A DNA stretch of 64,000 bases from Caenorhabditis remanei (lineage: Eukaryota > Nematoda > Chromadorea > Rhabditida > Rhabditidae), in the NCBI RefSeq assembly GCF_010183535.1, contig NC_071331.1, forward strand, positions 20,398,001 through 20,462,000, read 5' to 3'. Of the stretch, positions 47,398 through 57,595 are shown piece after piece. The position numbers and the translations under genes were made by a program. Numbering within the stretch: position 1 is the first letter of the stretch; each line of letters starts with the position of its first letter. The notes beneath the pieces are model-generated. The model was not told the DNA's origin, ran no database searches, and saw nothing but the letters and a program-made list of their open reading frames with translations.

Positions 47398-50300
47398 ATG
47401 CCAAGTCGCCGTAAGTCTGGCATCCGTCTAACCGATGAAGAAACCGCGATCATTCGAGAAAAACTAATCGAAGGTCACTCGTATCATCAAGTCGCCGAGA
47501 TCGTCGAACGAAGTGTCTCAACTATTTTTCGAGTCGCCAATGAGCTCAAGGCGGAAGACCCGGTGTTTCGAGACTGTCGTCAACAGAGGAGACTCTCTGA
47601 ACCAGAAGTTCAGGAATGGTACAAAATGAAAGGAGTGAATAAGCTTTATGCACCGTATGTTACCAAGGTTTCTGAACAACGCAAATCAAGTAAGAAGACT
47701 CAAAAAGTCAATGTCGCTTCGTTGGTAAGTTCTGATCTTGGTACTAAAGTAACTCGCTCGAAACGCAATTTTATGAGCTGAAACATATACTAAAATGTAG
47801 ATTTCGACGAATTATGACTTACTACCGTCCGGACTAGAGTGGTTTTTTTTCCATTCTTGCGTTTTTGGCACCTTTCTCGTCCCGCAGCCAAATACCGACC
47901 GGATGGCATATAGTTAATGTCCACGGGTTGGGCTTGAATGGCTTTTTTTGAAAAAATAGTGAGTCTTATTAATTTGGACTCCTTCGGCCTTTAGATAGAC
48001 ACTTAAGACACATTCTCTGTGAAACTCGAGCACCTAGCTGTTATCCACTGTACAGAGAAAAGTCAAACCGGTTTTTATGAGTTGGTATTATGCATAGGCG
48101 GTAGCTAGACACCTAATAACACATTGGTCCATATTTCATTTGGCTCCGCTCCCTACCGTCTAAAATAGCCCCTAAGGGAAGTGAAAATTCTATTAAAAAA
48201 TCTGAAAGTTTTTTCGATTAAATTTTGACGGGAATCAACGAGAAACGTTATTTTAAGCATTTTTTGTGTTTATACCTTATTTTTAGCACTCCATTTTCAC
48301 CGAGAAAAAATGTCATTTTTGTAAAATTTTCCGGTTTTTTACAAACTTTTGTTTATATCTCAAAAATCTTACGTTACGGGAGATGAGATCGTTTCAGATT
48401 CGGAATTTACATGAAATTTGAAGTAATATAGGCAGTGTCCGGTTAAAAATCTCGGGGTACGTATTTTTGCTACAGAGGAAAATATGCAAATTTTTGAAAA
48501 ATTTCAACGTATCACTACTCATGGAGCAAAAATTCAATGTCGCCAAATCGTTTGAGATTTTGTCAGAATACTACACCATGAGTGATCTATTCATTCCCAA
48601 AATTTCAGCTCATTCGGTTTGATCCGCAGCTTTTTTGAAAATCACTATGTCAGTTTTCAGTGTTCCAACCGAAAAAAATTCCATCAACTTTGAGAGGCGG
48701 GGATCAAACCGAATGAGCTGAAATTTTGGGAATGAATAGATCACTCATGGTGTAGTATTCTGAGAAAATTGAAGTTTTTCTTCATGAGTAGGGATACGTT
48801 GAAAATTTTCAAAAAATCGCATTTTTTTTGCTCTGTAGCAAAAATAGGTACCTTGAGATTTTTGACCGGACACTGCCTATATTACTCCACATTTCATGTA
48901 GATTCCGAATCTGAAACGATCTCATCTCCCGTAACGTAAGATTTTTGAGATATAAACAAAAGTTTGTAAAAAACCTGAAAATTTTACAAAAATGACATTT
49001 TTTGTCGGTGAAAATGGAGTGCTAAAAATATGGTATAAACACAAAAAATGCTTAAAATAACGTTTCTCGTTGATTCCCGTTAAAATTTAATCGAAAAAAC
49101 TTTCAGATTTTTTAATAGAATTTTCATTTCCCTTAGGGGCTATTTTAGACGGTAGGGAGCGGAGCCAAATGAAATATGGACCAATGTGTTATTAGGTGTC
49201 TAGCTACCGCCTATGCATAATACCAACTCATAAAAACCGGTTTGACTTTTTTCTGTACATCGCCATGCTCGAGTTTCACAGAGAGTGTGTCTTAATTGAC
49301 TAAATTGCTTAAAATCCCATGAAATCACTTCAAAACACTCAAGACCCGCTTCTCTACCAATTGACGGCAATGTCAGTGATCAGAGGGAGGGAAAAGACTA
49401 ACAGCGACCACTAAACGTTTTGAAAATTTAGAAAATACCGTATCTCAGGCTGAAAATGTTTCAGAAAGTTGGTTTTGGGTTCAAACGACTGAAATTCTGC
49501 TCAAGATTTTTTTGAATCAGTTAAAACTACCTTAAAAACCTCGAAACCGAATTCTCGCGTTTTTGACACTCTATCCTGGCCTGCGGCACATTAACGACTA
49601 GCCATAGTAAAAAGCCACGGATATAGAACTTGCCAAGATCTGCATTTTGGTATGTTTTTCACCCCGTGACATTGTGTTTCAAGCCAGCTACGCCGGTTTA
49701 CATTATCAAGTTTACAGCTACCCCACCCACCACCACCTACACCTATGTTTAATCTCCTGCAAGCACAATTGCCTTCAATCTTCCCACCATTTCCTATTAT
49801 GATGCAACAAGGAGAAATTGGTACAATGAGTCTACAGCAACAACAACAACAGATGTATCATTATGGTGGGTTGAGGGGAGCGGGAATAAAGTGTTGATAT
49901 GGGTTTTACTAGGGAAGGTCTCCAGGTGATCGTGGAGTTATGGGTCGAGACCTATATCGTTGGAAAGCTGAGAAAACGCTGATTCCAAATATATATTCAA
50001 TTTTTACCCTCGAGGCCTGGTATTCGAGAAAAAACAAGGTCAAAGTTTGGACCCCTGACAAGTCACTGCCGATGTTTTTAACACGTCGGAAAGGTAATGA
50101 CTTGTCAGGGGTCCAAACTTTGACCTCGTTTTGTTTCGAATACCAGACCTCAAGGGTAAAAATTGAATATATATTTGGAATCATCGTTCTCTCAGCTTTT
50201 CAACGATATAGGTCTCGACCCATAACTCCACGGTCACCTGGAGGTTTTCCCTAGTTAGTTCAGCTGTTATAACCCATTCGCACTTTTAAAACTTTTTTAA

Positions 50301-51554
50301 TGAGTAAAGTACGGTAGAGAGCCGTCGTAAATTGAAATACCCACACGTTGCACAGTCCTCTCAAGTGATAATCCGCGGTGGAGCGCGATTGCGCCGATTG
50401 TTGGCGCAATTCTCGTTTTTCAGCTTAAAACCGATTATACACTGATTTCTCGAAATTTCAGCGTTTTCGCTGGTTCAAAAGTAGTAACAAGTGTTCAGCG
50501 GACAAAAATACATCATTTGAGTGTAATCTTCTCTCATATTGTCGAAAAATAAAAAAGTTGAACGATTTTAAAGAAAATCAACTGAAAAACCCATTTTTTG
50601 CCACTTTCAGAAGAAATACGAAAAATTGGGGCGATTTCATTTGTTCTCGTTAAGTAACATTTATGAAGATGACTGTTGCAAACATTTTAAAGCCCAAATA
50701 CGTGTTATAATATTCAGAACTGGAATTATTGAATCAATATTCAATTTCAACTTTTTTCCAAAATATAGTTTTTTGTTAAATTTTTGGTCTAGAAGTACTT
50801 GAAAGGATTCAAAATAACATAACAGCAACTGGAAAGACTTAATTAGCAGGAGAAATGCACTTTTTATTGAAAATTTGAGAATTTTTTGTTTCTCCAAAAA
50901 AAAATTAAACTGGCTTTTTGGTGTTGTAAAGCTGCATTTCATGGTTTGATGGGCACATATTCACTTCTTCACTTTTTTATTTTTAAAAAACGGGAAGCGC
51001 GCCAGCTATGTGTGTTGTGCGCATTATCACTTTAGAGGACTGTGCGTTGCCCTTTGAGCGAGCGGGCAGACTAGAATGACTCTGGCATAGACAATGCTGC
51101 CGATTTACACGGCAACCTGCCCCAATCTTCAGCATGTCTTACAACTGCGCTGTGCGAAATTGAGAGACTTTGAGAAACCTCGAGGGTATTTCGGTGGAGG
51201 GCAGTTGTAAACAGTGTCATGAGCAGCTAATAAACAACCAAAAATAATTAGGAGAGTCACATCGTCTTGCTCTACCAATCTACTAAACATATTTCAGGCC
51301 AATTCCTCCACCAATGCATGATTCAAACTCACGCGCAACAAATGGCTGCATTTTACCAGAAAATGTCGGAAACATTGGCATCAAATGAGTCATTGCCTTC
51401 GTCAAGAAGAACCACCACTGACAATAGTCTTCATAACTCTACGGCAGGGACACCTAAACTGGAGAAAGACAAAGATTCTGATGAATTTCTAAAGTTCAAT
51501 CCAGACTTGTTCAACTCCCTGTTCAATTATAAGATAGACACTGATGATTGTTAA
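47398..51554 (+). CDS. Helix-turn-helix, Gln-containing putative DNA-binding protein
   Basis: Exons 47398-47724, 49718-49865 and 51298-51554 (TAA) give 243 residues. The N-terminal 55 residues are basic and read like a transposase-type or homeodomain-like helix-turn-helix (MPSRRKSGIRLTDEETAIIR, then YHQVAEIVERSVSTIFRVA). A Lys/Arg-rich linker (about 60-105), a proline-rich segment (LPHPPPPTP), a QQQQQ run, a helical QFLHQ..QQMAAFYQKM segment and an acidic C-terminus (KDKDSDEFLKF..) follow. That order suits a nuclear DNA-binding factor. I do not recognise the family; the HTH could descend from a Tc1/mariner-type transposase, but no DDE catalytic domain is present. Intron 1 (47725-49717) holds a very long inverted repeat and intron 2 (49866-51297) a fold-back. 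Confidence 0.8.
47993..49300. repeat. Long inverted repeat (about 630-bp arms) in HTH-gene intron 1
   Basis: Left arm about 47993-48630, right arm about 48700-49300, loop of about 70 bases. Arms match over long stretches: 'ggtagctagacacctaata' (48099) against 'tattaggtgtctagctacc' (49190), 'gctccctaccgtctaaaat' (48149) against 'attttagacggtagggagc' (49142), and 'ggttcattccc'-type sequence near the loop. A symmetrical fold-back transposon-like element without reading frame. Confidence 0.9.
49570..49710. repeat. Half copy of GATCTACATTTTGGT family
   Basis: 'gcggcacattaacgac', 'gaacttgccaagatctgcattttgg' and 'aagccagctacgccgg' parallel 15365-15545 and 27770-27870. Confidence 0.55.
49911..50252. 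repeat. Fold-back in HTH-gene intron 2
   Basis: Arms of about 155 bases. AGGGAAGGTCTCCAGGTGAT at the left mirrors 'accTGGAGGTTTTCCCT' at the right. Inner arms TGACAAGTCACTGCC (50056) and TGACTTGTCAGGGG (50098) nearly meet. A single arm is present at 5535-5755. Confidence 0.85.
51135..51212. repeat. Palindromic ACAACTGCGCTC repeat, short copy
   Basis: TCTTACAACTGCGCTGTGCG and GGTGGAGGGCAGTTGTAA around a short centre, in HTH-gene intron 2 just before the last exon. Confidence 0.65.
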
Positions 51555-51801
51555 ATTTCTCATCCTTTATTTTTTATTTCAATCGTTTCGTTCCACACTG
51601 TTCTTATTATCTTAACTTTGACTTCCCAACTTTATTTTCTTTTTTTGTTGAAAAAAAATTCGGTATGTTCTAAATAATAATTTTATTGTTAAATGAAAAA
51701 GAAAAAAGTTTAACAAGTGAAAAATTGAGATATAAAGTAATAGATTAAAGCATATAATGCACTTCAAATTGTGATTATTGAGAAAGTTGGACAATTAGGA
51801 A

Positions 51802-51807
51802 AATAAA
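51802..51807 (+). terminator. Polyadenylation signal of HTH gene
   Basis: AATAAA about 250 bases after the stop codon in AT-rich flank. Confidence 0.4.
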
Positions 51808-52251
51808 TACTTTTACACGATAAAATTTTGGATGATTTTGTTGGAAGTATTCATTTACGGATTCGCCACCGAAGATGTACAGTTTTTGGAATTCCAGGAA
51901 TTTCTAGAAGGTTAGTTACATAACCGTTTCTCTAGTAACATTTTCAGACCTAAAAATGAATATTGATGGACAAATGGACAACTTTTAAGTATATCTGGGT
52001 ATCTACACTGAGAAATCTAAGAATCCAACTGGACACCATATGTCTATCTTAAAAATGATGAAAACAGTTTGTATCCCATTGACTTGATTCACAAGTCGAA
52101 ACAGAGGAAGAGACCCAAGACGGCTTCTTTCAAAGAAATTAGAGATCCATTTTTTCTTCGGTATTGAACGTCCTGGGCAGTCTCATTTCGTTGTTTCCTC
52201 CTCTAATAACGCTTCGAATTTGACCCATTTTGGCATTTTGTGCACTCGCCA

Positions 52252-52449
52252 TTACAACACGGTGGCAATGTCACAGAATCTGAGTAGGGCCAAATCGGTG
52301 CCGTGAGGTAGAGTGGTGTAGGAATTCTCGGTATCGACATAAATGAAGGATTTGTAAGTTCTGGGGAAGCTTCGTATAATATCGTGGCCTTTGTGTAGAG
52401 AATCAGTCACTTCGATTCGAAACGAATTCAAAATTGAAGCGTCAAACTC
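52252..52449 (-). CDS. Possible last exon of a minus-strand gene or gene remnant
   Basis: On the minus strand a TTTTCAG acceptor (just above 52449) opens a 66-codon frame ending TAA at 52252. It starts EFDASILNSFRIEVTDSLHK and contains RSFPRTYKSFIYVD and LPHGTDLALLRF. Codon use and amino-acid mix look coding. An upstream minus exon could end at a GTATGC donor near 52508. An ATG at 53170 (MDPSLLIILDNLPDMAVPSC) with a TATATAAA box just upstream may be its first exon, but that frame stops at 53091 and I cannot join the parts. The product is not recognised. It may be a decayed gene. Confidence 0.35.
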   Translation of the reverse strand, partial: EFDASILNSFRIEVTDSLHKGHDIIRSFPRTYKSFIYVDTENSYTTLPHGTDLALLRFCDIATVL

Positions 52450-53189
52450 CTGAAAATGAAAAATTTATATTTTTCAGGAGATATTTGAAGCTGGTCGAGC
52501 ATACCAACTGTTTTTGTCTAGAATTGGAAAACTGAATTGTGATTTTTATTGTTTATTTTGAGCCTATAGTTCAGAGTTGTCCGGAATCCGGATTCCGAAT
52601 TTCCGAAATTTTCATTCCGGATTCCGGATTCCGGAAACTGAAAAATGGCATTCCGTACAACTCTGCTATAGTTACCGTATAACCTGTAATAGAGGTGTAC
52701 CCTTTGTTCAAAACGGTATATCTTGGTTCCCTATAGAGATATCGAAAAGTTGTCAACTAACAAAATGTAGTTCGATATTTGTAGAATATAATTTCAGTTT
52801 ATAAAAATGTTGTATCTTTAAAGCGAGTCGAGATATTGTGCTTCAAACTACTCAAATTCATCTCATTGATAGCTTCAAGAATAGTCTAGATTCTGACTGT
52901 ATTGGGTCCTACCACGCAAACTACAGTAACCTCTACTTTTCGTGGCAAGACTCAAATCGTTTCAAGCAAACAAAACAGCTGAGTTGCAAAATTATACTGA
53001 ATTTTTCAGGAAAAAATCCTATTATTTTAATACTCACCTTATTTTCAATAAAATAAATCAAAAAATAAATACAGCATTTTCAAAAAATTCTAGAATTCAA
53101 TAATAATAGCACAAGAAGGGACAGCCATGTCCGGGAGGTTGTCTAATATAATAAGTAATGAGGGATCCATAGGATACCTCGTTTTTTTT

Positions 53190-53201
53190 ATATACCGACC
53201 A
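53190..53201 (-). promoter_or_regulatory. Possible minus-strand TATA box
   Basis: TATATAAAAAAAA on the minus strand about 20-30 bases upstream of the ATG at 53170. Confidence 0.25.
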
Positions 53202-53669
53202 TGTGAAGTGGGCGTGGCCTCGCGGGCACAGCAGGGAGTCCGAGGATTTCTGGGAGATATGGAATCATTTTGTCTCTTTGAGAACTCGATTGTACAGTGA
53301 CAAGCGCCTTTTTGATTGATTACGGAGCGATTTATCCCGTCGACCACTTTTGACAAGACGTCAACATACCGTATATTTAGATGTCATATAATTGGCAAAT
53401 CTAGATTTGAGAGAACAATTAACAAATATCTCATTTTTAGGAGTGCAGTGTCGAATTTGAACTTTGAAAACGTTTTTTTTCAAAGCCATCAGGGATGTGC
53501 GGATCGAAAATTGGAAATTCCATTTTCCTTAAAACGTTAAATAATTCCGTGACCTCTCCTCTTTTCCCCCGAAACTCATTTTCCTCGAAAAACGAATAAA
53601 TCGATTTCTGAATATATTCTCCTCATTCCCAACCTTTTCAATATTCAGTCATTCAATTCAAAAAGAGAC

Positions 53670-55636
53670 ATGAGTAGTGAGTTTAACCGGGGCGGAGGGG
53701 CTGGAGGCTGGGAGACCGGGTTTAGAGGGTGCCGGAGTGAAAAATAGTAGAAAATTTGAATTTTTAGTGGAAAATAGTCTGGGAAATGATCAAGTTGAAA
53801 AAAAGTCAAAAATTTGCAGAGACCTATTCGGAGCGTCTTCGTGATGACTTGTTCAACTTTTTCGCGACGGTAGCTGTAGAGATTCAAGTGGAGAATATCA
53901 AGATTCAGGAGCAGGCGATGGCGATTAAGCCTCAATCGGCGGCTGTGGTGGCTGTCACGGAGGCGGCGAGGTGAGGAGGGGGGTACTGTAGCCAGTTTTC
54001 GAAAAAATTAGGAGAAAAGGAGCTTGGACTATTTTCAATGTAAAATTTGTGAAATTCTACACATTTTGCGATAAAATTCATGTCAATAGCTTCAAAACTG
54101 TGAAAGTTACAGAATTTCGAAATTTTTCGAAAATCTTAAAATCACAAAAACTATCGTAACTCGTTCGGCCTTCAACCAATCATTATAAAACTTATATATT
54201 CAGAATCAGCGTACCAAGACGGTTTGAACGAGTATAATCATGACACATTTTGGAAAGACTCAAATTTCAGACCCTCTAGGCGCCTGAAGGTGGTCAAAAA
54301 TGCTTAAAAATCAAAGTGGTCTGAAATAGGTCATGATTATACTCATTCCAACCGTCATGACACGCTGATTAAGAATATATAAGTTAAGAAAAGTATGCCG
54401 CAATACTCGAGGAGTTAGAGAAGTTTTTGTGATTTCGAAACTTTTCGAAATTTGTCGAAAATCCGTAACTTTTTAAGTTTTGAAGCTAGAAAGTTGGCGT
54501 TAGGCTTAAAATGTCTAGAATCAAAGCGGCTAGTTGCACAAATTACAGCTTCAAAAATGTGAAAGTTATGGATTTTCGAAATTTTTCGAAACTTTTCGAA
54601 AATCTTAAAAGTTACAAAAAGTGTTATAACTCGTTCGGGCTTCGATCAATCATTATGAAATTTATATATTTAGAATCAGCGCATCAAGGCGGTTCGAATG
54701 AGTATAATCATGGTATATTTTGGAGTTACTCAAATTTCAGACCATGTCCTGGAGGTGGTCAAAAATTTTCAAAAATCAAAGTGGTCTGAAATATGTCATG
54801 ATTATACTCTTTCCAACCGTCATGACACGCTGATTAAGAATATACAAGTTTGGAAAAGTTTGCCGCAATACTCGAGAAGTTAGAGAAGTTTTTGTGGTTT
54901 TAGAACTTTTCGAAAAGTTTCGAAATTCTGTAACTTTTCAAGTTTTAGAGCTAGAAATTTGGTTTTTGGCTTAAAATGTCCAGAATCAAGCCGGCTAGTT
55001 ATAAAAAATACTTCCATGACCCAATTTCTTCCAGTTCCCGTCTCTTTACCGCCCTTCTCATCACGATCGGAGTCATCTTGCTTCTCTGTGTTCTAATCGT
55101 GTTTCCTGTCATCTGTTGTCTCAAAAAGCGTGGAGCATTCTCGTCAGAACACGTTCATGATGATGATGTCGAGTTGCCGGATGAAGGGGATGACGAACAG
55201 AGATCTCCACGAAGGCCGGCGGCCGTTTCTCCCGCGAGAGCCTTCTCTCCGGCACGTCATCCGTCCGCTTCTCCGGTGGCTAAGTACGTGTACCAGAAAA
55301 ACATTGCTCTGAAACTACAATTTTCAAATTCAGCTCGTTTCCAGCTTTTAGAAAAGTACCCACAAGCCTATATTCTGATCACTTTGGGTCTCGCCACGAA
55401 AACCACAGTAATCCCGAAAATTGGGTTACTGTAGTTTTCGTGATGGGACCTTATATGGGCTTGTGGGTACTTTTCTGAAAGCTCTCGACGAGCTGATTTT
55501 GAATATCATATTCATTTTTTCCAGATCCCCCAAATCACCGATCCGTCGTGGAATTTCAATGAGACCACCGGGAACACCGACAAGAAATGGGTTGGCGCCG
55601 ATGGGATTGTCGCCGATGAGAAATCGATCTTATTAA
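53670..55636 (+). CDS. Single-pass membrane protein with Ser-Pro-rich tail
   Basis: Exons 53670-53676 (7 coding bases), 53820-53970, 55035-55283 and 55525-55636 (TAA) give 172 residues in consistent phase. The N-terminus MSKTYSERLRDDLFNFFATV is amphipathic, followed by residues rich in Ala/Val. One strong TM helix (about residues 57-80, LITIGVILLLCVLIVFPVIC) ends in Cys-Cys and a basic KKR, giving an N-out orientation by the positive-inside rule. The tail is acidic (DDDVELPDEGDDEQ), then carries repeated SPARxxSP/SPK/SPI motifs, potential proline-directed kinase sites. No signal peptide. I do not recognise the family. The short exon-1 assignment rests on phase: only ATGAGTA|GTGAGT joins to AAGACC in frame. 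Confidence 0.72.
53971..55034. repeat. Two tandem GATTATACTCATTCGAACC repeat units in intron
   Basis: Unit 1 (about 54050-54500) and unit 2 (about 54520-54960) run in parallel: 'cgaaatttttcgaaa', 'aactcgttcgg', 'gagtataatcatg', 'aaaatcaaagtggtctgaaat', 'gattatactc..tccaaccgtcatgacacgctgattaagaatata'. Each is itself an inverted repeat. Confidence 0.8.
55344..55484. repeat. Palindrome with GGGTCTCGCCACGAAAAC core
   Basis: Outer arms 'agaaaagtacccacaagcc' and 'gggcttgtgggtacttttct', inner arms 'ggtctcgccacgaaaaccacagtaa' and 'ttactgtagttttcgtgatgggacc'. In the last intron of the membrane-protein gene. Related to 63811-63879. Confidence 0.85.
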
Positions 55637-55739
55637 TTCCGTTCAGTTTTTTTTTATAAAAAAAAACAAAGCGAAAGTTGACAATTACAAATGAAATTTA
55701 GTGATCTTTCCTTTTTTTGGTTGAAAATGTGTTTTTTGG

Positions 55740-56670
55740 CGCCATGATTACGGTAGCTCATTTTGTCCGCAAACACGATGCATCAGATCTTACGACATTT
55801 TGCAGAAAACTTGAAAACAATATGAAAATCTACTCTTGGCGCTCCTTTGGAGAGTATGTGATTTCAAATAGACACCAAGTTACTGTAACGTCAATTGTGT
55901 GCAAACACCAAATTCTAATGTATCAGACCTTACGACATATCGCAGACAATTTTAAACAATTGTGTTAAATACAGTTCTAGGGCCCAAAAGTGTACAAATC
56001 GTAGGAAATTATGAATTTTTGGCCAAAAATCGCTATTTTTCGACCTATAATTTAAATTTTTCTGCAACTTGCCGTAGGATATGATATATTGCGGTGTTTG
56101 CACACAATTAGAGGTACAGTAACCCAAGGCTTAAAAAACGCGTAAAAGGTGCGCCAGAAATGGAATTTTTTGAAGAAAGTTGACAAATGATCGGGCTAGT
56201 GTTACTGTAACCTTGATTGTGTGCAAACACCGAATTCCGATGTATCAGATATTACGACAAAATACACAGAATTTCAAAATTTTGACTTTTTGGCCAAAAT
56301 CGCTATTTTTCGCCCTCAAATTCCCTTTTTTTTTAAATAATTTTTCATTGTCGAAACTAATTTCAAATTTTCTGCAACTTGTCGTAAGATATGATACATC
56401 ACGAGTTGCGGTGTTTGCACACAATGTATCATATCTTACGACAAGTTGCAGAAAATGGAAAAAAATGGATTTGAGGATGAAAAGTAGCAATTTTTGAACA
56501 TTTTTTGGCCGAAAATGCTGATTTTTGAAATTCTGTGTAGTTTGTCGTAAGATATGATACATCGGAATTCCGTGTGTGCACACAATTAGAGGTACAGTAA
56601 CCCAAGGCTCAAAAAACGCGTAAAAGGTACGCCAGAAATGGAATTTTTTCAAATTTTTCGAAGAAAGTTG
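55740..56670. repeat. GTGTGCAAACACC / TATCAGATCTTACGACA repeat cluster
   Basis: At least five copies of 'attgtgtgcaaacaccgaattc..atgtatcagat.ttacgaca' in both orientations (55890, 56085, 56215, 56395-56445, 56540-56590). Two direct copies of 'aacgcgtaaaaggt.cgccagaaatggaatttttt' lie at 56136 and 56618. No gene in the spacer 55637-56719. Confidence 0.75.
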
Positions 56671-56719
56671 ACTTTTCCACGTGAATCATGGGGAAATTGA
56701 GAGTCATTTCTTTTAAAAT

Positions 56720-57168
56720 ATGCATTATTTAACAGCTACGTTATCAAGTGGAGAACGGTGGGTTTTAGGCTGTTTTAGGCCTATTTTAGGCCCAATTTAG
56801 GCCATTTTAGGCCAATATTAGGCCCAATTTAGGACCAATTTTTCAGTGAAACTTTCACTTTCAGAATCACATTTCTCGGATTGGAACTGAGTATCCTAAT
56901 TGGCATCTCGTTCGTCGCAATTATATCATGTTGCTTGGCGATTTCAGTCTATTCGGTTAATATGATTGTACAGGACATTTTATTGGATAAAAAGAAGCAA
57001 AAACTAGTGGAAAAATATAAAGATGCGGAGGATTTGGAGAAGGAAAAAGAGAAAAAGTTGGAGGAAGAGGAGGATAAAAAACAGGAGGAATTGGAGAAGA
57101 AAGCGGAAGAAAAACGGGAAAAAGATGAGGAAGATAGGTTGAAGAGAAGGGGAATGCCGCCTGTCTGA
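56720..57168 (+). CDS. Small TM plus charged coiled-coil protein
   Basis: Exons 56720-56757 and 56865-57168 (TGA) give 113 residues. MHYLTATLSSGERI joins a hydrophobic helix (about residues 20-45, LSILIGISFVAIISCCLAIS), then a Lys/Glu-dense segment (about 55-105, for example EKEKEKKLEEEEDKKQEELE) predicted as a single charged helix or coiled coil, ending RRGMPPV. No signal-peptide cleavage motif is evident, so probably a type-III-like membrane protein with the charged helix in the cytosol. Function not recognised. The second exon alone has no ATG, and the chosen first exon is the nearest upstream ATG that splices in phase (GTGGGT donor). Confidence 0.7.
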
Positions 57169-57175
57169 GTGTTTT

Positions 57176-57181
57176 AATAAA
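57176..57181 (+). terminator. Polyadenylation signal of the small TM protein gene
   Basis: AATAAA eight bases after the stop codon, which would give a very short 3' UTR. Confidence 0.4.
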
Positions 57182-57187
57182 ATTTTT

Positions 57188-57595
57188 GTAGTTTTTGAGT
57201 CGAAAATTCGGAAAATTCAGACAAAATTACCCTAAAACCGATTTTCTTACTCCCGAGATTACTGTAGTCTCAATTGTGTGCAAACACCGAATCCCGGTGT
57301 ATCAGATCTTACGACAACTTGCGGATTATTTGAAAATTTGGTGAAAAACGCGCGGAGCGGTTGCGTCGCGGCTTCGGACAAATAATTGAATTAAAATTCC
57401 CACGTTTTCAACCTTTTTTGTGATTTTTGTAGTTTTTAAGTTGAAAATTCGGAAAATTCAGACAAAATTACCCCTTTGGGAGTACTGTAGTCTCAATTGT
57501 GTGCAAACACCGAGTACCATCATATCTTACGACAACTTGCGGATTATTTGAAAATTTGGTGAAAAACGCGCGGAGCGGTCGCGTCGCGGTTTTTC
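57188..57595. repeat. Direct duplication of about 170 bp
   Basis: Copies at 57188-57365 and 57429-57595 share 'gaaaattcggaaaattcagacaaaattacc', 'ctgtagtctcaattgtgtgcaaacaccga' and 'aaaacgcgcggagcggt.gcgtcgcgg'. Remainder 57596-58180 shows no supported gene, though 57770-57960 has a GTAAGT/TTTTCAG pair and an AATAAA that might belong to a short untranslated transcript. Confidence 0.75.

Noticed and set aside
56245..56652. 135-codon minus-strand frame
   Set aside because: Composed of alternating orientations of the GTGTGCAAACACC repeat.
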